A stretch of 64,000 nucleotides of DNA from positions 21,761,657-21,825,656 of the forward strand of contig CM033726.1 in the NCBI GenBank assembly GCA_019671005.1, given 5' to 3'. The notes beneath the pieces were generated by a model. That model did not search any database, was not told where the DNA came from, and worked only from the letters and a program-made list of their open reading frames with translations. This stretch comes from Hibiscus mutabilis (taxonomy: Eukaryota > Streptophyta > Magnoliopsida > Malvales > Malvaceae). Positions 12,401 through 23,524 of the stretch are shown here, in pieces (the stretch's first letter is position 1; each line of letters starts with the position of its first letter). Made by a program: the position numbers and the translations under genes.

Positions 12401-13038
12401 AAATTAAATCTAAATTTTAGTTATAATGATGGAATTAAGATAGTGATGTTGATTTGAGGACTAAATTGCAAATTTAAGATGTTAGAATCCTTATCTTTGC
12501 ATTTTAGTGACTATTTCGGTTAAGAAGGGAAACTATTGTGAAAAAAATTATTTGATGAAGAAGGTGATAAGTTGATGGTTTCAAGTAAATAATGAGACTA
12601 AATTGACAAATAGAGAAGTAAGGAGAAGTTAGTATAAAAGTTGAAGTTAATTATGGAAGTTGTGTAGAAAATTGGATTATGGTAGTAAGTTTGAAAAATC
12701 ACCAAAAATTCTTCAAAAATGGTTATATGGTGAATTTTATACCTATGAAAATATTTGTTCATCTAGTTTCGTTTCCAGTAAACAGAAACTGATTTCGAGT
12801 TCCGAGTAAAAAGATATGAATTTTTAAGTGACGAAAGGTCAGAAAACAGAGCACCAGTCCGTTCCGAAATTAGCAGTGGAAATTGACTTTGAAAATTTGC
12901 CATAAATCGTACAAGTTCAATATGGGATATTAATTTATATGGGTGAAAAGCTTATTGAATCTAGTTTCTTTTAGAACAAACGGAATTGAATTCTGAGTTT
13001 TAGATTATTTTATAGAAAAAATCATTGAAGGTTGTACA

Positions 13039-14548
13039 TGTTGCGTGTGATAAGTGCTACGCAATTGTGCAAGTATACACGTCGCAAGTAATAAAGTGAT
13101 ATGAGTATCGAGTATCGTCTCCACAGGGATTGGTTTGGGCCACTTTGCTTAAGTTACTGCACTGTGAAAAGTAAAAACACAATTAAAGGAGTTTAACTAA
13201 TAACTAAACTAGAAAGCAATAAAGTAAAAGAAAAGATGAGATCGATTGAGAGAGATAGGCTAGGTTATCGTGAGTTGAGGTGTGATAGCCGATTGGATTG
13301 TCTTGGTAAAAGAGTGCACGGGCAACTCAGTTGCCGTGGCGACTTGCACAACGGGGTTGCCTTGGCAACTAATTGATGGTTGCCTCGGGCGACTAGTTGG
13401 GCAACTACTTGGGCGATCGGGCAGCAACTTCAAGGTTCGGCGGAGCGTTCTTCAATGGTTTCTTCTTATCCCTAAGTCGAAACTCTAGCTACTTGTGCAT
13501 GCCTTGATAATACATCCTGCGTGAATCAAGGGTGAACAACAACCAATCTTGCACTCCTCTTAGCCGTTGAAATCCTTAACTTATTCCTAAGCGGATTAAT
13601 CTTCACCATCATTGGATTGAATAAAGATCATATTCATTCGTTTCTTGAATCTAACTCTCCGATATTAGATAAATGGATGAAATCACGAGATCCTCTCCCA
13701 ATTCACTCGCAAACAATACTAAGAATCAAGAATGAATAAACCTTGAAATAGAAAAGTACAAACTCTTATTACCTAAACAAAAACCAATAGTTTCTCACAA
13801 CCACAAAACACAATAACCATAGCCGATCAAGTTAGTTCATGGTTGGGTTCAAAAGATATACAAAGAATAATCCCCAAACCATGAATCTAATAGAAGCAAA
13901 GAAGAAGAAGAAGTCGAAATTCCCCTAATGCTCTCTTGTCGAAATTTCCCCCTTGCTCTCTCTTTGGATTGTCGAAATCTCCTTGCTATTTATAGGGCTA
14001 GGCCAAAGTCCTTCTTTGAGGAGGAGTTTGAGTTGGAATTAAATTATCTTTAAAGAATATAATTCTTTATTATAATTTTATTCCTATTAGAACTTCTCCT
14101 ATCTTCTTGGAATTTAATTCTTCTTTAATCTCTGCATGGCAATCAAATTCCTTTGGGCTTGGGCCTTGCTCCATGTCATATTGGGCTTGTAAAGTCATTA
14201 ATTTCGGCATCCCTATTACATTTTGTCTTTGTCGACAAATGCCATGGCAACTGGCTCGGCGTCTCCTTCATGCATTGCCCTGGCAACTAGCTCGGCATAT
14301 CCTTCATGCATTGCCCTGGCAACTAGCTCGGCATTGCTTTGGCAAGTGATCCTGCACATACACACACAAAAACACACCAAAGCAGCATCTTTTTCCACAA
14401 AAATCACCAAGTTATGTAATCAAGCTCAACGGTGGAAAGAAACATGAATTAATGCATGAATGACTAATTATGCAACTATTATGAGCTTAAGTCTAACAAT
14501 AATATGAGTAAAAAGGGTAATAAAAATAGTACTTTTGAACACTTATCA
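13039..14548 (-). mobile_element. E3 LTR (3' LTR on the minus strand)
   Basis: Plus strand ends are TGTTGCGTGTGATAAG...GAACACTTATCA. It is 1510 bp against 1516 bp for its partner, with only about a dozen differences by eye, mostly 1-3 bp indels; the last 500 bp appear identical. It contains repeated palindromic TTGCCNNGGCAA-like units at 13323-13369 and 14239-14346. The small ORFs inside are not genes. Confidence 0.95.
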
Positions 14549-14586
14549 CGCCCCCAAACTCGAACTATTGCTTGTCCTCAAGCAAT
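14549..14586 (-). promoter_or_regulatory. E3 polypurine tract with upstream hairpin
   Basis: On the minus strand a perfect hairpin ATTGCTTG-AGGA-CAAGCAAT (14586-14567) is followed by TTCGAGTTTGGGGGCG (PPT at 14559-14549), directly abutting the LTR start TGATAAGTG. A second hairpin-PPT pair lies inside the element at 15336-15371. Confidence 0.85.
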
Positions 14587-14837
14587 GCAAACTAACAATT
14601 ACCTGCCAAGACTTTAATCATCAAAGACATGCTTTAAACTTGAATTCAAACCTCGGAACCGTGGCACAAAGTATGATCACCTTTTAAATTTTTCGGATAG
14701 CACAAAAATTTCCCGGAACAAAACTATAATGCTCGTGACAATGTGTGTGCGTAGTTGTGTACAAGTTGATTTTCAAGATTCTATGTGAATAGTAGGCTTT
14801 TATCAATTTAATTATCAAGGCATTTATTTTAATTTTC

Positions 14838-15018
14838 ACTAGAGCCAATTTCGGGCACCTCTAGTAAAGTAAGCAATTTCTCATTTTATTTTAGTCGACT
14901 AGAGCCAATTTCGGGCACCTCTAGCGATTCTTTAATGTGCATTAACTACTAGAGCCAGTTTTGGCACCTCTAGCAAGAAAGTGTATTTACTACTAGAGCC
15001 AGTTTTGGGCACCTCTAG
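14838..15018. repeat. Four copies of a CTAGAG...CTCTAG hairpin unit
   Basis: Copies lie at 14838-14865, 14898-14924, 14948-14973 and 14992-15018. Each has CTAGAG and CTCTAG arms (7-bp stem in the first) around a loop of about 13-14 nt derived from CCAATTTCGGGCAC. They lie in the E3 tail between the coding remnant and the PPT. Confidence 0.9.
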
Positions 15019-15335
15019 CAAGAAATTAACTTTTAATTTTCAATTTTAAATTTACCCAAATTTTAAGCAACCTAAGTTCACTAAGTTTCTTTGAATCAAC
15101 AACCCACATCCGTGTAAAAAAAATTCAGCATCATAGTAAAACTCTAAGTTCTTTTCATGCAATCCTAAAATTAAAGGTTATTTCAATTAAGTACAGTGGC
15201 AAAAATTCATCATTGGATATTCAACAAGTCTTAAGCAATTAAATCAAATTAAAGGCATGGCAAGTAACATATGCAACCTATATGTGATTGCTAAAGATGA
15301 ATGCAACTAAACATGAAACTAACTAGAAACCAACA

Positions 15336-15371
15336 CCCCCCCAAACTCGAGAGAAGCATTGTCCTCAATGC
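15336..15371 (-). promoter_or_regulatory. Second, internal PPT-like tract with hairpin in E3
   Basis: The minus strand has hairpin GCATTG-AGGA-CAATGC (15371-15356), then CTCGAGTTTGGGGGGG (15346-15336). Layout, loop and the TCGAGTTTGGGGG core match the terminal PPT at 14549-14586, but the stem bases differ and still pair. Confidence 0.7.
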
Positions 15372-15430
15372 ATGTAAGAGTGAAACAAAATTTAAAAGAA
15401 ACTAAATGAAATGAGTTAGTCGAGAGGTCG

Positions 15431-16050
15431 TCACCTCGATTGATGAGTTTCCTTCGTGCCGTTTGCTTGATTCAATTTTCGGTCAGTGGTTGAATGCTTG
15501 AGGCTAGTACCGCGTGAATAGCATTGCCTTGATTTGGTCCATGTTTGCCGATGCAGGTTTACTTGCATGTGCATCGATAGTTGCCGAAGCCATTGTTGTT
15601 GCTCGGCATCGCCATTTCCGTTGTGGTTGTTGTGGCGAGTAGTCGGCAGAAATTTCCTTATCATGGTGGTTGTGAGTCTTGTTGTGGAAAAGAAAATAAA
15701 GAAAACCTGGAAACTAAAGATAATGAAGAAAAATAAAATATATCCTAAAAAATAAAGAGAAAAAATAACAAAAAATAATAGAACAAAATAGTTCAAAAAA
15801 TAAAAATAAAAATAAATGTATCGATGAGTTGCCGTGGCGTCGAGGGTTGCCGAGGCATGCACATCCATGGTTGCCGAGGCGTCAGGGGTTGCCGAGGCGT
15901 GCGCGTCCATGGTTGCAGAGGCGTGCGTATCAGGAGTTGTTGCGGTGTTGAAGGTTGCCGTTTTCGATACTTCTTATAGTCCATCCGCACCCTCCATCGG
16001 GTGATAATATTGCCCAAAAAGAGTTTGGCAAATGTGCTTGCCACTACTCC
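15431..16050 (-). pseudogene. E3 remnant after gag: second RT-like scrap and palindrome-rich filler
   Basis: At about 15965-16010 the minus strand encodes RWRVRMDYKK, resembling the RT block normally WRVCIDYRKLN. It is a second, diverged copy of the RWRVYMDYKR scrap that ends the gag frame at about 16060-16125. Downstream (15826-15960) are several tandem-like GTTGCCGAGGCG units; 15700-15825 is A-rich simple sequence. Several short overlapping frames exist, but none has a full domain. I see no sign that this part makes a functional protein. Confidence 0.55.
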
Positions 16051-16052
16051 CT

Positions 16053-17378
16053 TTATGTTACCATGGTGGAGGTGTCTTTCTTCTTTGTTCGCTTGTAGTC
16101 CATGTATACTCTCCACCTTGCTACTATTCCTGAAGGCACAAATATATTAATAGGAAAAATTATATCCATTCTCAACCATTCAATTACCTCATTTTTGTCG
16201 ACTTCTATCATGGTTGGATGTAGCCTTTGTTGTCGTGGCAATTGTTGCTCAAGCCAATTGCCGTGGCAATCAGTTGTCAAATTTTTCTCTAAGTCAAGGG
16301 AAGAATCAATTTTCTGAAGAGCTTTATGAATCCAAACACCTTTTTCTTTTGGCCTCTCAAACATCTCCATCAGTAGAGATTTCGATGGCTTCAAATCTAC
16401 CAACCTCGGTTCCTCAAGACATACCTGCAATGGACGAGGTGAGTTTTTAAAGAATTCAAAAGGTTCAACTATTACCTGCTCATATTCCATTGGCAAAGTA
16501 TTATCATCTCGTTGATCTTGTATGTGGTCGTGTAATTGTCGTGGCAATTGTAGATGAGAGCAATCTACAGATTCCTGTTTCAGCATCAACGTTGTAACCT
16601 TCTGGGCATCAGGTTCCTCAGAATTTGCTGTAGTATTGTTGTTCTCAGCTTCACTGAGTGTTGTCGCGGCATTGCTCTGTTCAGGCTCCTCAATCATTGC
16701 CGAGGCAATTTGTTGTTCAGGCCCATCATGTGTTGGGCAGTCTCTCTCATTGGCATCCTCTTGACTTTGAGGTTCTAGTTGTTCTTCACACATCGGAGAG
16801 ATTTCTTTGTATTGCTCATTATCCTCTTGCCTTGGGACGTCAGTATCCCTAGGAATGAATTGTTGGTGCATGTTATCCATGACATATGTGGATCTCCCCA
16901 ATTGATCTTCTGAATCCCCTAAGGTTGCATCCCACTGAGCTATCCTCGTATCCATAGATTTTGATAGTTCTCGAATCTCTTCAATTGATCCGTCAAGTCT
17001 AGCCAAGGAAGCTAGTAACGTTTCCTCCAAGGGATTGGAATGCTCTTGAAAAGGACTACATTGCCATGGCATATCTGTTGTCGCGACAAAATTGTTATGG
17101 TAAAAAAAATTTTGAGCTTTTTGACCATACCATGAAGAATTTTGCTGCTGGTTCCCTCTATGGTCCTCCATGTAGTTATATGCACCAAAAATGTGAGGGC
17201 AATTTTCAAACACATGATGTTCTCCACACATAGCACAAGATTTTTCCACGGTATAAGTTCTTTGGGCTTTTCTCGGTTGGTATAGGTAATCATCAAAGGG
17301 TGCAAGAAACTCTTGATTGGATTGATTCATATCTTCCAACATCATCTCTCGAATAGATTGGCTTTTATTTCCCGACAT
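16053..17378 (-). CDS. gag: E3 gag C-terminal region fused to an RT scrap, 441 codons
   Basis: I choose ATG 17378 (MSGNKSQSIREMM...), about 120 nt past the PBS, over an in-frame ATG at 17498 that would overlap the PBS and add an unlikely Cys/Phe-rich leader. A zinc-knuckle-like C48-x2-C51-x3-H55-x4-C60 (CAMCGEHHVFENCP) matches the position and style of Athila gag nucleocapsid, but is one residue shorter than the usual CX2CX4HX4C. A low-complexity acidic middle follows, then EVIEWLRMDIIFPI (RT N-terminus, normally xxAGIIYPIS) and RWRVYMDYKR, with a stop. The capsid domain before the knuckle and protease are absent. The frame is intact, so it could be translated, but it cannot support transposition. 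Its middle contains translated copies of the palindromic TTGCCNNGGCAA unit. Confidence 0.7.
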   Translation of the reverse strand: MSGNKSQSIREMMLEDMNQSNQEFLAPFDDYLYQPRKAQRTYTVEKSCAMCGEHHVFENCPHIFGAYNYMEDHRGNQQQNSSWYGQKAQNFFYHNNFVATTDMPWQCSPFQEHSNPLEETLLASLARLDGSIEEIRELSKSMDTRIAQWDATLGDSEDQLGRSTYVMDNMHQQFIPRDTDVPRQEDNEQYKEISPMCEEQLEPQSQEDANERDCPTHDGPEQQIASAMIEEPEQSNAATTLSEAENNNTTANSEEPDAQKVTTLMLKQESVDCSHLQLPRQLHDHIQDQRDDNTLPMEYEQVIVEPFEFFKNSPRPLQVCLEEPRLVDLKPSKSLLMEMFERPKEKGVWIHKALQKIDSSLDLEKNLTTDCHGNWLEQQLPRQQRLHPTMIEVDKNEVIEWLRMDIIFPINIFVPSGIVARWRVYMDYKRTKKKDTSTMVT

Positions 17379-17498
17379 GTTGGCGTCCCTTAACTTGTAG
17401 CGCACCTTTTTTTTTTTATAAAACAAACAAAAAGAAAAGTTAGTAAAACTAATAGAACAAAAAATGCAATAACAAAAACAACTAACACCAATTGCCAA

Positions 17499-17516
17499 TC
17501 CCCGGCAACGGCGCCA
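17499..17516 (-). promoter_or_regulatory. E3 primer binding site (tRNA-Asp type)
   Basis: The minus strand reads TGGCGCCGTTGCCGGGGA, six bases after the LTR end (spacer AGTTTT). As I recall, this is the standard PBS of Athila/Tat elements, complementary to tRNA-Asp. Confidence 0.92.
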
Positions 17517-17522
17517 AAAACT

Positions 17523-19038
17523 TGTTGCGTGTGATAAGTGCTACGCAATTGTGCAAGTATACACGTCGCAAGTAATAAAGTGATATGAGTATCGAGTATC
17601 GTCTCCACAGGGATTGGTTTGGGCCACTTTGCTTAAGTTACTGCACTGTGAAAAGTAAAAACACAATTAAAGGAGTTTAACTAATAACTAAACTAGAAAG
17701 CAATAAAGTAAAAGAAAAGATGAGATCGATTGAGAGAGATAGGCTAGGTTATCGTGAGTTGAGGTGTGATAGCCGATTGGATTGTCTTGGTAAAGAGTGC
17801 ACGGGCAACTCGAGTTGCCGTGGCGACTTGCACAACGGGGTTGCCTTGGCAACTAATTGATGGTTGCCTGGGCGACTAGTTGGGCAACTACTTGGGCGAC
17901 TGGGCAGCAACTTCAAGGTTCGGCGGAGCGTTCTTCAATGGTTTCTTCTTATCCCTAAGTCGAAACTCTAGCTACTTGTGCATGCCTTGATAATACATCA
18001 CCTGCGTGAATCAAGGGTGAACAACAACCAATCTTGCACTCCTCTTAGCCGTTGAAATCCTTAACTTATTCCTAAGCCGGATTAATCTTCACCATCATTG
18101 GATTGAATAAAGATCATATTCATTCGTTTCTTGAATCTAACTCTCCCGATATTAGATAAATGGATGAAATCACGAGATCCTCTCCCAATTCACTCATAAA
18201 CAATACTAAGAATCAAGAATGAATAAACCTTGAAATAGAAAAGTACAAACTCTTATTACCTAAACAAAAACCAATAGTTTCTCACAACCACAAAACACAA
18301 TAACCATAGCCGATCAAGTTAGTTCATGGTTGGGTTCAAAAGATATACAAAGAATAATCCCCAAACCATGAATCTAATAGAAGCAAAGAAGAAGAAGAAG
18401 AAGTCGAAATTCCCCTAATGCTCTCTTGTCGAAATTTCCCCCTTGCTCTCTCTTTGGATTGTCGAAATCTCCTTGCTATTTATAGGGCTAGGCCAAAGTC
18501 CTTCTTTGAGGAGGAGTTTGAGTTGGAATTAAATTATCTTTAAAGAATATAATTCTTTATTATAATTTTATTCCTATTAGAACTTCTCCTATCTTCTTGG
18601 AATTTAATTCTTCTTTAATCTCTGCATGGCAATCAAATTCCTTTGGGCTTGGGCCTTGCTCCATGTCATATTGGGCTTGTAAAGTCATTAATTTCGGCAT
18701 CCCTATTACATTTTGTCTTTGTCGACAAATGCCATGGCAACTGGCTCGGCGTCTCCTTCATGCATTGCCCTGGCAACTAGCTCGGCATATCCTTCATGCA
18801 TTGCCCTGGCAACTAGCTCGGCATTGCTTTGGCAAGTGATCCTGCACATACACACACAAAAACACACCAAAGCAGCATCTTTTTCCACAAAAATCACCAA
18901 GTTATGTAATCAAGCTCAACGGTGGAAAGAAACATGAATTAATGCATGAATGACTAATTATGCAACTATTATGAGCTTAAGTCTAACAATAATATGAGTA
19001 AAAAGGGTAATAAAAATAGTACTTTTGAACACTTATCA
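17523..19038 (-). mobile_element. E3 LTR (5' LTR on the minus strand)
   Basis: Partner of 13039-14548 with the same ends and internal palindromic repeats. It is adjacent to the PBS on its left and to the TSD GTACA on its right (19039-19043). Confidence 0.95.
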
Positions 19039-22000
19039 GTACAAGCTGCCAAAAAATGAAAATTGAGATATTTAGTATATAATGTTGGTTACCAAGTTCA
19101 GAAGAATTATTTGAAGTTCAAAATGGTTATTAAGGACCAAAATGAGGTTTTTGACAGTATAAGGAAGAAAGGAAATTTATGGAAAATTTTAATGTTGAAT
19201 GATTAGATAGTTGATAAAAATATTATTAGAGGTGAATCTAACAAATGATTATTTATAATCATTCATGTGATAAATGAAGTTGGATTCAAATCAAAATAAG
19301 GTTTGAGGTTCTAAAAAGGAAAATATTGAATTGAGCTTAGTGAGGCAAGTTAATAAATGGCCAAGGTGAGTGCATTTCTATATGTTTGCATTATGTTGAA
19401 ATTGGCATTGCATTTCTCTATAATACGTGATATGATACATTGCTCGACAGGGCAAAATTGATGGAATACCAGGTACGAATAATTGTTTGTATAAATGATG
19501 ATGCATTATGCATACATGATTAAAATGAAACAAGTTAAAATGAAACAAGATACACTTGGGGATCCACGCCCAAAGTGCAAATGCACTAACAATGTGTTTA
19601 TATAAGGAGCAAAGAGCATCCTTATATGAGGAGCAAAGAGCATCCTCTCGAGTACATACTCTACATGGCACTACGGTGCAGATAGGCTGTAGGTACTATC
19701 GGCCTTTCAACTAGACACGTTAATAATAATGCAAGATGGTTATATGATAGATCATGAGCATGCAAATGACTGCATGATGATACATGAATCACATGATAAT
19801 GATTGTAACGCCCCGGTTTTAGGGCTTAGCAGTTTGGTGGTTTATTAGACAGTCTGGTGGACCAGAGTAGGGATTCAAGTCGGTTTCTAGACCGTATATT
19901 TTTTGGTAAGATAAAAATGTGGAAAATAGTTAAAAATCATCTTTTAATATATATTGATTTTTTGTCGAATAAATTTTGGAAAATGGAATTTGGAAATGTG
20001 ACATTTTGGTTAGTGACCAGAATGCGATTTTTGAAAACTGTTTTAAAGTGACTAAAATGAAAAAAAGGTTAAATTCTTAGAATCCTTAAGGAGCTAAATT
20101 ACCAAGTTTTTGCTGGAAGTTTCTCCCTTCAATTAAATCATTTTAAACATATGTTTTAAAGGTGGTTTAAGAGGGATTAAAATATCTAAGTTAGTTATTA
20201 GCTTTTAAAGAATATCTACGTAAGTTTTTGCCAAACCTTTTCTCTCAACTTCTTTTCTGCCAAACAATCAGAATTTCATCAAAATCCAGAGGTGAGACGT
20301 TCTTTTCACTCAGATTATTGATTCTACCTTGATTCTTTAACTTTGTTTTGCAAAATCTCATTGAAATCTTACATTTTCTTAGCTTTTCACAAATCAATTA
20401 AGGGAGAAACTTCACAATAGGGGCAAGGTATGAGATATCCTCTATTGTATGGTTCTTTATTGAAATTCCCAAGCATTTGATCCTTGTTTTTGTGCTTCTA
20501 ATCAGATTTTGATGATTTTCCAATGTTTAATTGAGTTATTTGGGGAAATAAGTTAATTCAAAGGATTGGACCTAATTTCCAGTAATTAAGGATGCTTTAA
20601 TTTATATTTTGGATGTTTAATAATGTTGATAAGTGACTTTTATCAATGGAATCTAAAACTTAAGAATCTTTATTTGTCTAGGTTGTTAGTTTTGAGGTTT
20701 TGTGGTGTTTCTTTGGTTGTAAGGTTGCTAGAGGTGGTAGGTTGATTTGGATCTGTTTTTAGATGTGTTTTGATGTTGAAAGTGATGTTAGATTGATAGA
20801 TGATGGCTGGGTTGTGAATCAAAGTGTTTTAGTTATGTTTTCGGTTGTTGTGGTGGGTTAATTGTGAAGGTGTTGTGGAAATCTGAGAAGGATTGTAGTT
20901 GTTGTGTTTAGAATGCATTATGTTGCATTAATCCTCTATTTTTTTGTGCTAAAAGCAAGGGAGGTTGATTCGAAAGTGATTGGAGAAGCGTTGGAGGTTT
21001 TGGATACTTGATTTTGCATCGGTGAATCGACGTTTCGCGTATCGATGAGTGAAAACGTGGTTTAAAGCGTTTTGATGTTATGGGAGCAGAGTTTTGGGAG
21101 TTAAGGTACAGTTTGAAATGCTTACCTAGACTCGGAAGTAAGTATAAAGTGGTTTCCTCTCTCGGTTGTGCTAGTTTGAAATGGTTTTATGCACTAGTTA
21201 TTGATTTACATGTTACCTACTATTTAAGCATGTTTTGAAGTATTTGATACACTGTTTTTAAGCATGAAATGTTGAAGGATGTACATGTAAAGCATGGTTG
21301 TTGCTTTGGATAAATTGCATGGTTTAATGCTTGTTTAAAACAGTGAGGTAAATGTTAAATGGTTAATTATATTGGCAAGTGATGTGGTTTTAAAATTGTT
21401 ATCGGGTATACTTGGCCGGCCATAGGATTGAGTGCACTGTAAATAAGTCGCCTTGGATGTTGAGGGGTTTATACGGCGTACCGAATACTCTATCCAAGTA
21501 CCCTAATGGTAGAAGGGTTAAATAGTACCAAAAACTACCGTTAGTGGATTATGTGTCTAACCGATGTTTGGGGTGGGTGTCCCCATTGGTTGAAAGTGTA
21601 CCTGGTTGTTAATGTACCCGGCTGTTATCGTACCGTGATTATGATTGTATCGCTATTTTGGTTTTGATGGCTTGAAGTGTTGGGTTAACACTTGTTGAAT
21701 CCGTGTATCCGATGAACTCTTTTGTTATTGGACTTATTTAATGATCACTTGTAAGCCAATAAAATTGTTAATGTATCATTGAAATGTTTTAGATTGTATA
21801 ATATGATTTATACATGTTTCTCCTTGAGGTTTTCATTTGGTAGTAATGCATGGGAAGGCTTAAGTGGAGGGTTAGCAATGTGATTTGCTGTTGATTAATG
21901 ATGCATGTAGCATATGGTTTAATATGCTGGTTTTAATGATGTAAAGTGCATGTTTAAACAAAGGGCATGATGTTTTGAAGGATGATGTAAAGAAAATAGT

Positions 22001-22040
22001 TTAAATGCATCAATGGTGTTTTGTTCTGAGCATTCCTCAC

Positions 22041-22081
22041 TAAGCCTTGTGTGCTTACGCTCTCTTTGTCCATCAATGCAG
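22041..22081 (+). promoter_or_regulatory. Hairpin plus acceptor-like AG, E4 5' LTR
   Basis: TAAGC, loop CTTGTGT, GCTTA (22041-22057), then CGCTCTCTTTGTCC and ATGCAG with AG at 22080-22081, 24 nt past the hairpin. The right LTR has the same at 30131-30171. Confidence 0.5.
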
Positions 22082-22489
22082 AGAATTAAAGTCCTGGAAG
22101 GCAGCAAGAAGCAAGGGGATCTTAGCAAGACTTGTTCCCAAATTATGATAGAGACTAGACTATAATGAATAAGGGCAATGGGGTACTAGTTGTGTTTTGG
22201 GAGATGATTTTTGGAACTCCCTATTTGAGCATGTTTCTTTAGTTGCTCTTGGGTTGTATATGGCCTTTAAGAATTGATTTTGGTGCTGGTTTATCATTTG
22301 ATATGTTGATTGGTTGCAAAGTTAGGAAGCATGCCTATTGATTTCCTTTTGATGCATGAAGCCTTGATGTGTTGTTAGAATTGTGATGCTAGTTGGCATG
22401 AGATATGTTTGGTTTGTTGATATTGTGTTTTAAGCATGTTAGAGTGGTTTGAGTATGATTTTGGGATGGAAAACCAGCCAGAATGTGAT

Positions 22490-22840
22490 ATTACAGGCTA
22501 GGCGTACCAATACGCGGGGGACCGTATCGGTACGACTAGATAATTTCAGGCTAATATGATAGGTACGCGGGTTGGTGTTTCAATACGCCTAGGCCATTTT
22601 GGTATTAGCATACAGGTACGACAAGGGGTGTTTCGTTAGGGTCTCAGCTACTGGAAATCAACCTTTTCTTCTCAATCTCGTGTATCAAAACGTTGGAGAG
22701 TCGTATCGGTACGATCATCAAGGTTTTCTAAAGTTTGGTATTTCAGTTAGGCGTATCGATATGGCATGGAGGTGTATTGAAATGGGGTATTTCAAACCGT
22801 ATCGATACGAGCTTACCTTTATCGGTACGGATGATCGTTA
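22490..22840. repeat. Cluster of GTAYCGRTAC-like palindromes, E4 5' LTR
   Basis: About ten short units such as CGTATCGGTACG, CGTATCGATATG and CGTATCGATACG occur in 350 bp, many with a CG core and some decayed by C-to-T changes. The equivalent cluster in the other LTR is 30590-30930. Confidence 0.8.
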
Positions 22841-23265
22841 ATTCTATTAATGACACTTTGGGGCAGTTTTGTCATCTTTACATTTTAATCCCTAAATCTT
22901 TCCAATTCAATTGTATGCGATAGAATGATTGGATTGAGCTAAAATTTGAGACATATGCATGGAAACTGACTAATTTAAGGCTGGTAACTTAAAAGTGGGT
23001 TTTTGACCTGTAACTTTTTCAAATTACAATTTGGTCCCTAATTTATAAATATGATCAATTGGATGTCAAATTGATGCCCATTGAGTTGGGGTTGCACCTG
23101 ATGTCAGCATGAACATGGGTGGGTTATTAATTGGCATCTAGATAAGATAAAAAGGAAAAAAATGGACCGGGTTTTGTTGAATCTCTTCGGTTTGCTACGG
23201 CAAACCTAATATAGCCTTCTTAGTTCGGTTGGGCGTCTAGGCTGGGTCAATAGGGTTACATTTGG

Positions 23266-23277
23266 TGGTATCAGAGC
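23266..23277 (+). promoter_or_regulatory. E4 primer binding site (initiator tRNA-Met type)
   Basis: TGGTATCAGAGC starts five bases after the LTR end at 23260. It is the standard PBS for plant elements primed by initiator tRNA-Met. Confidence 0.93.
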
Positions 23278-23524
23278 TAGGTTTGGTTCGTTTGGGAGGT
23301 TGTTCTGCTACTTCAATGTTTGATTTGCACGGTAAATGTAGTATGTACGCTGGTTGATATGCACGGTGATTGATATGTGAATGTTGGTTGTTGTATGCTA
23401 TATTGGGGTACCTATTGTCTTATTATTATAGTCTGGGAAGTTTTGATTTTTTTAAATGAAAGTCTTGGATCCTTTCTTGAGGTTGGCCTAACCGTTTTTG
23501 TTTTGAAATGATTTTCATGCCTTA

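Larger units (their letters stand above)
13039..19038 (-). mobile_element. E3: complete Athila-like element, 6.0 kb, non-autonomous
   Basis: Two LTRs (13039-14548 and 17523-19038) flank a 2974-bp interior. A perfect 5-bp TSD GTACA lies at 13034-13038 and 19039-19043, and the homologous empty site with a single GTACA is at 37525-37529 in the right E2 LTR. On the minus strand the order is LTR, PBS for tRNA-Asp (TGGCGCCGTTGCCGGGGA, the classical Athila PBS), partial gag, a scrap of RT, non-coding tail, PPT and LTR. Protease, most of RT, RNase H and integrase are missing. The LTRs look almost identical, so this is one of the youngest insertions here. Confidence 0.95.
19804..23260 (+). mobile_element. 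E4 5' LTR
   Basis: It runs from TGTAACGCCCCGG to AGGGTTACA, 3457 bp. It contains the hairpin-AG module at 22041-22081 and a cluster of GTAYCGRTAC-type palindromes at about 22490-22840. ORFs inside are repeat-derived. Confidence 0.95.

Noticed and set aside
14107..14447. ORFs of 64-80 codons repeated exactly at 18597-18937
   Set aside because: The duplication is simply the two E3 LTRs; both strands are open because of the palindromic repeats.
22599..22923. ORFs of 62-80 codons with repeated YRYD-type residues
   Set aside because: They translate the GTAYCGRTAC palindrome cluster of the E4 LTR.
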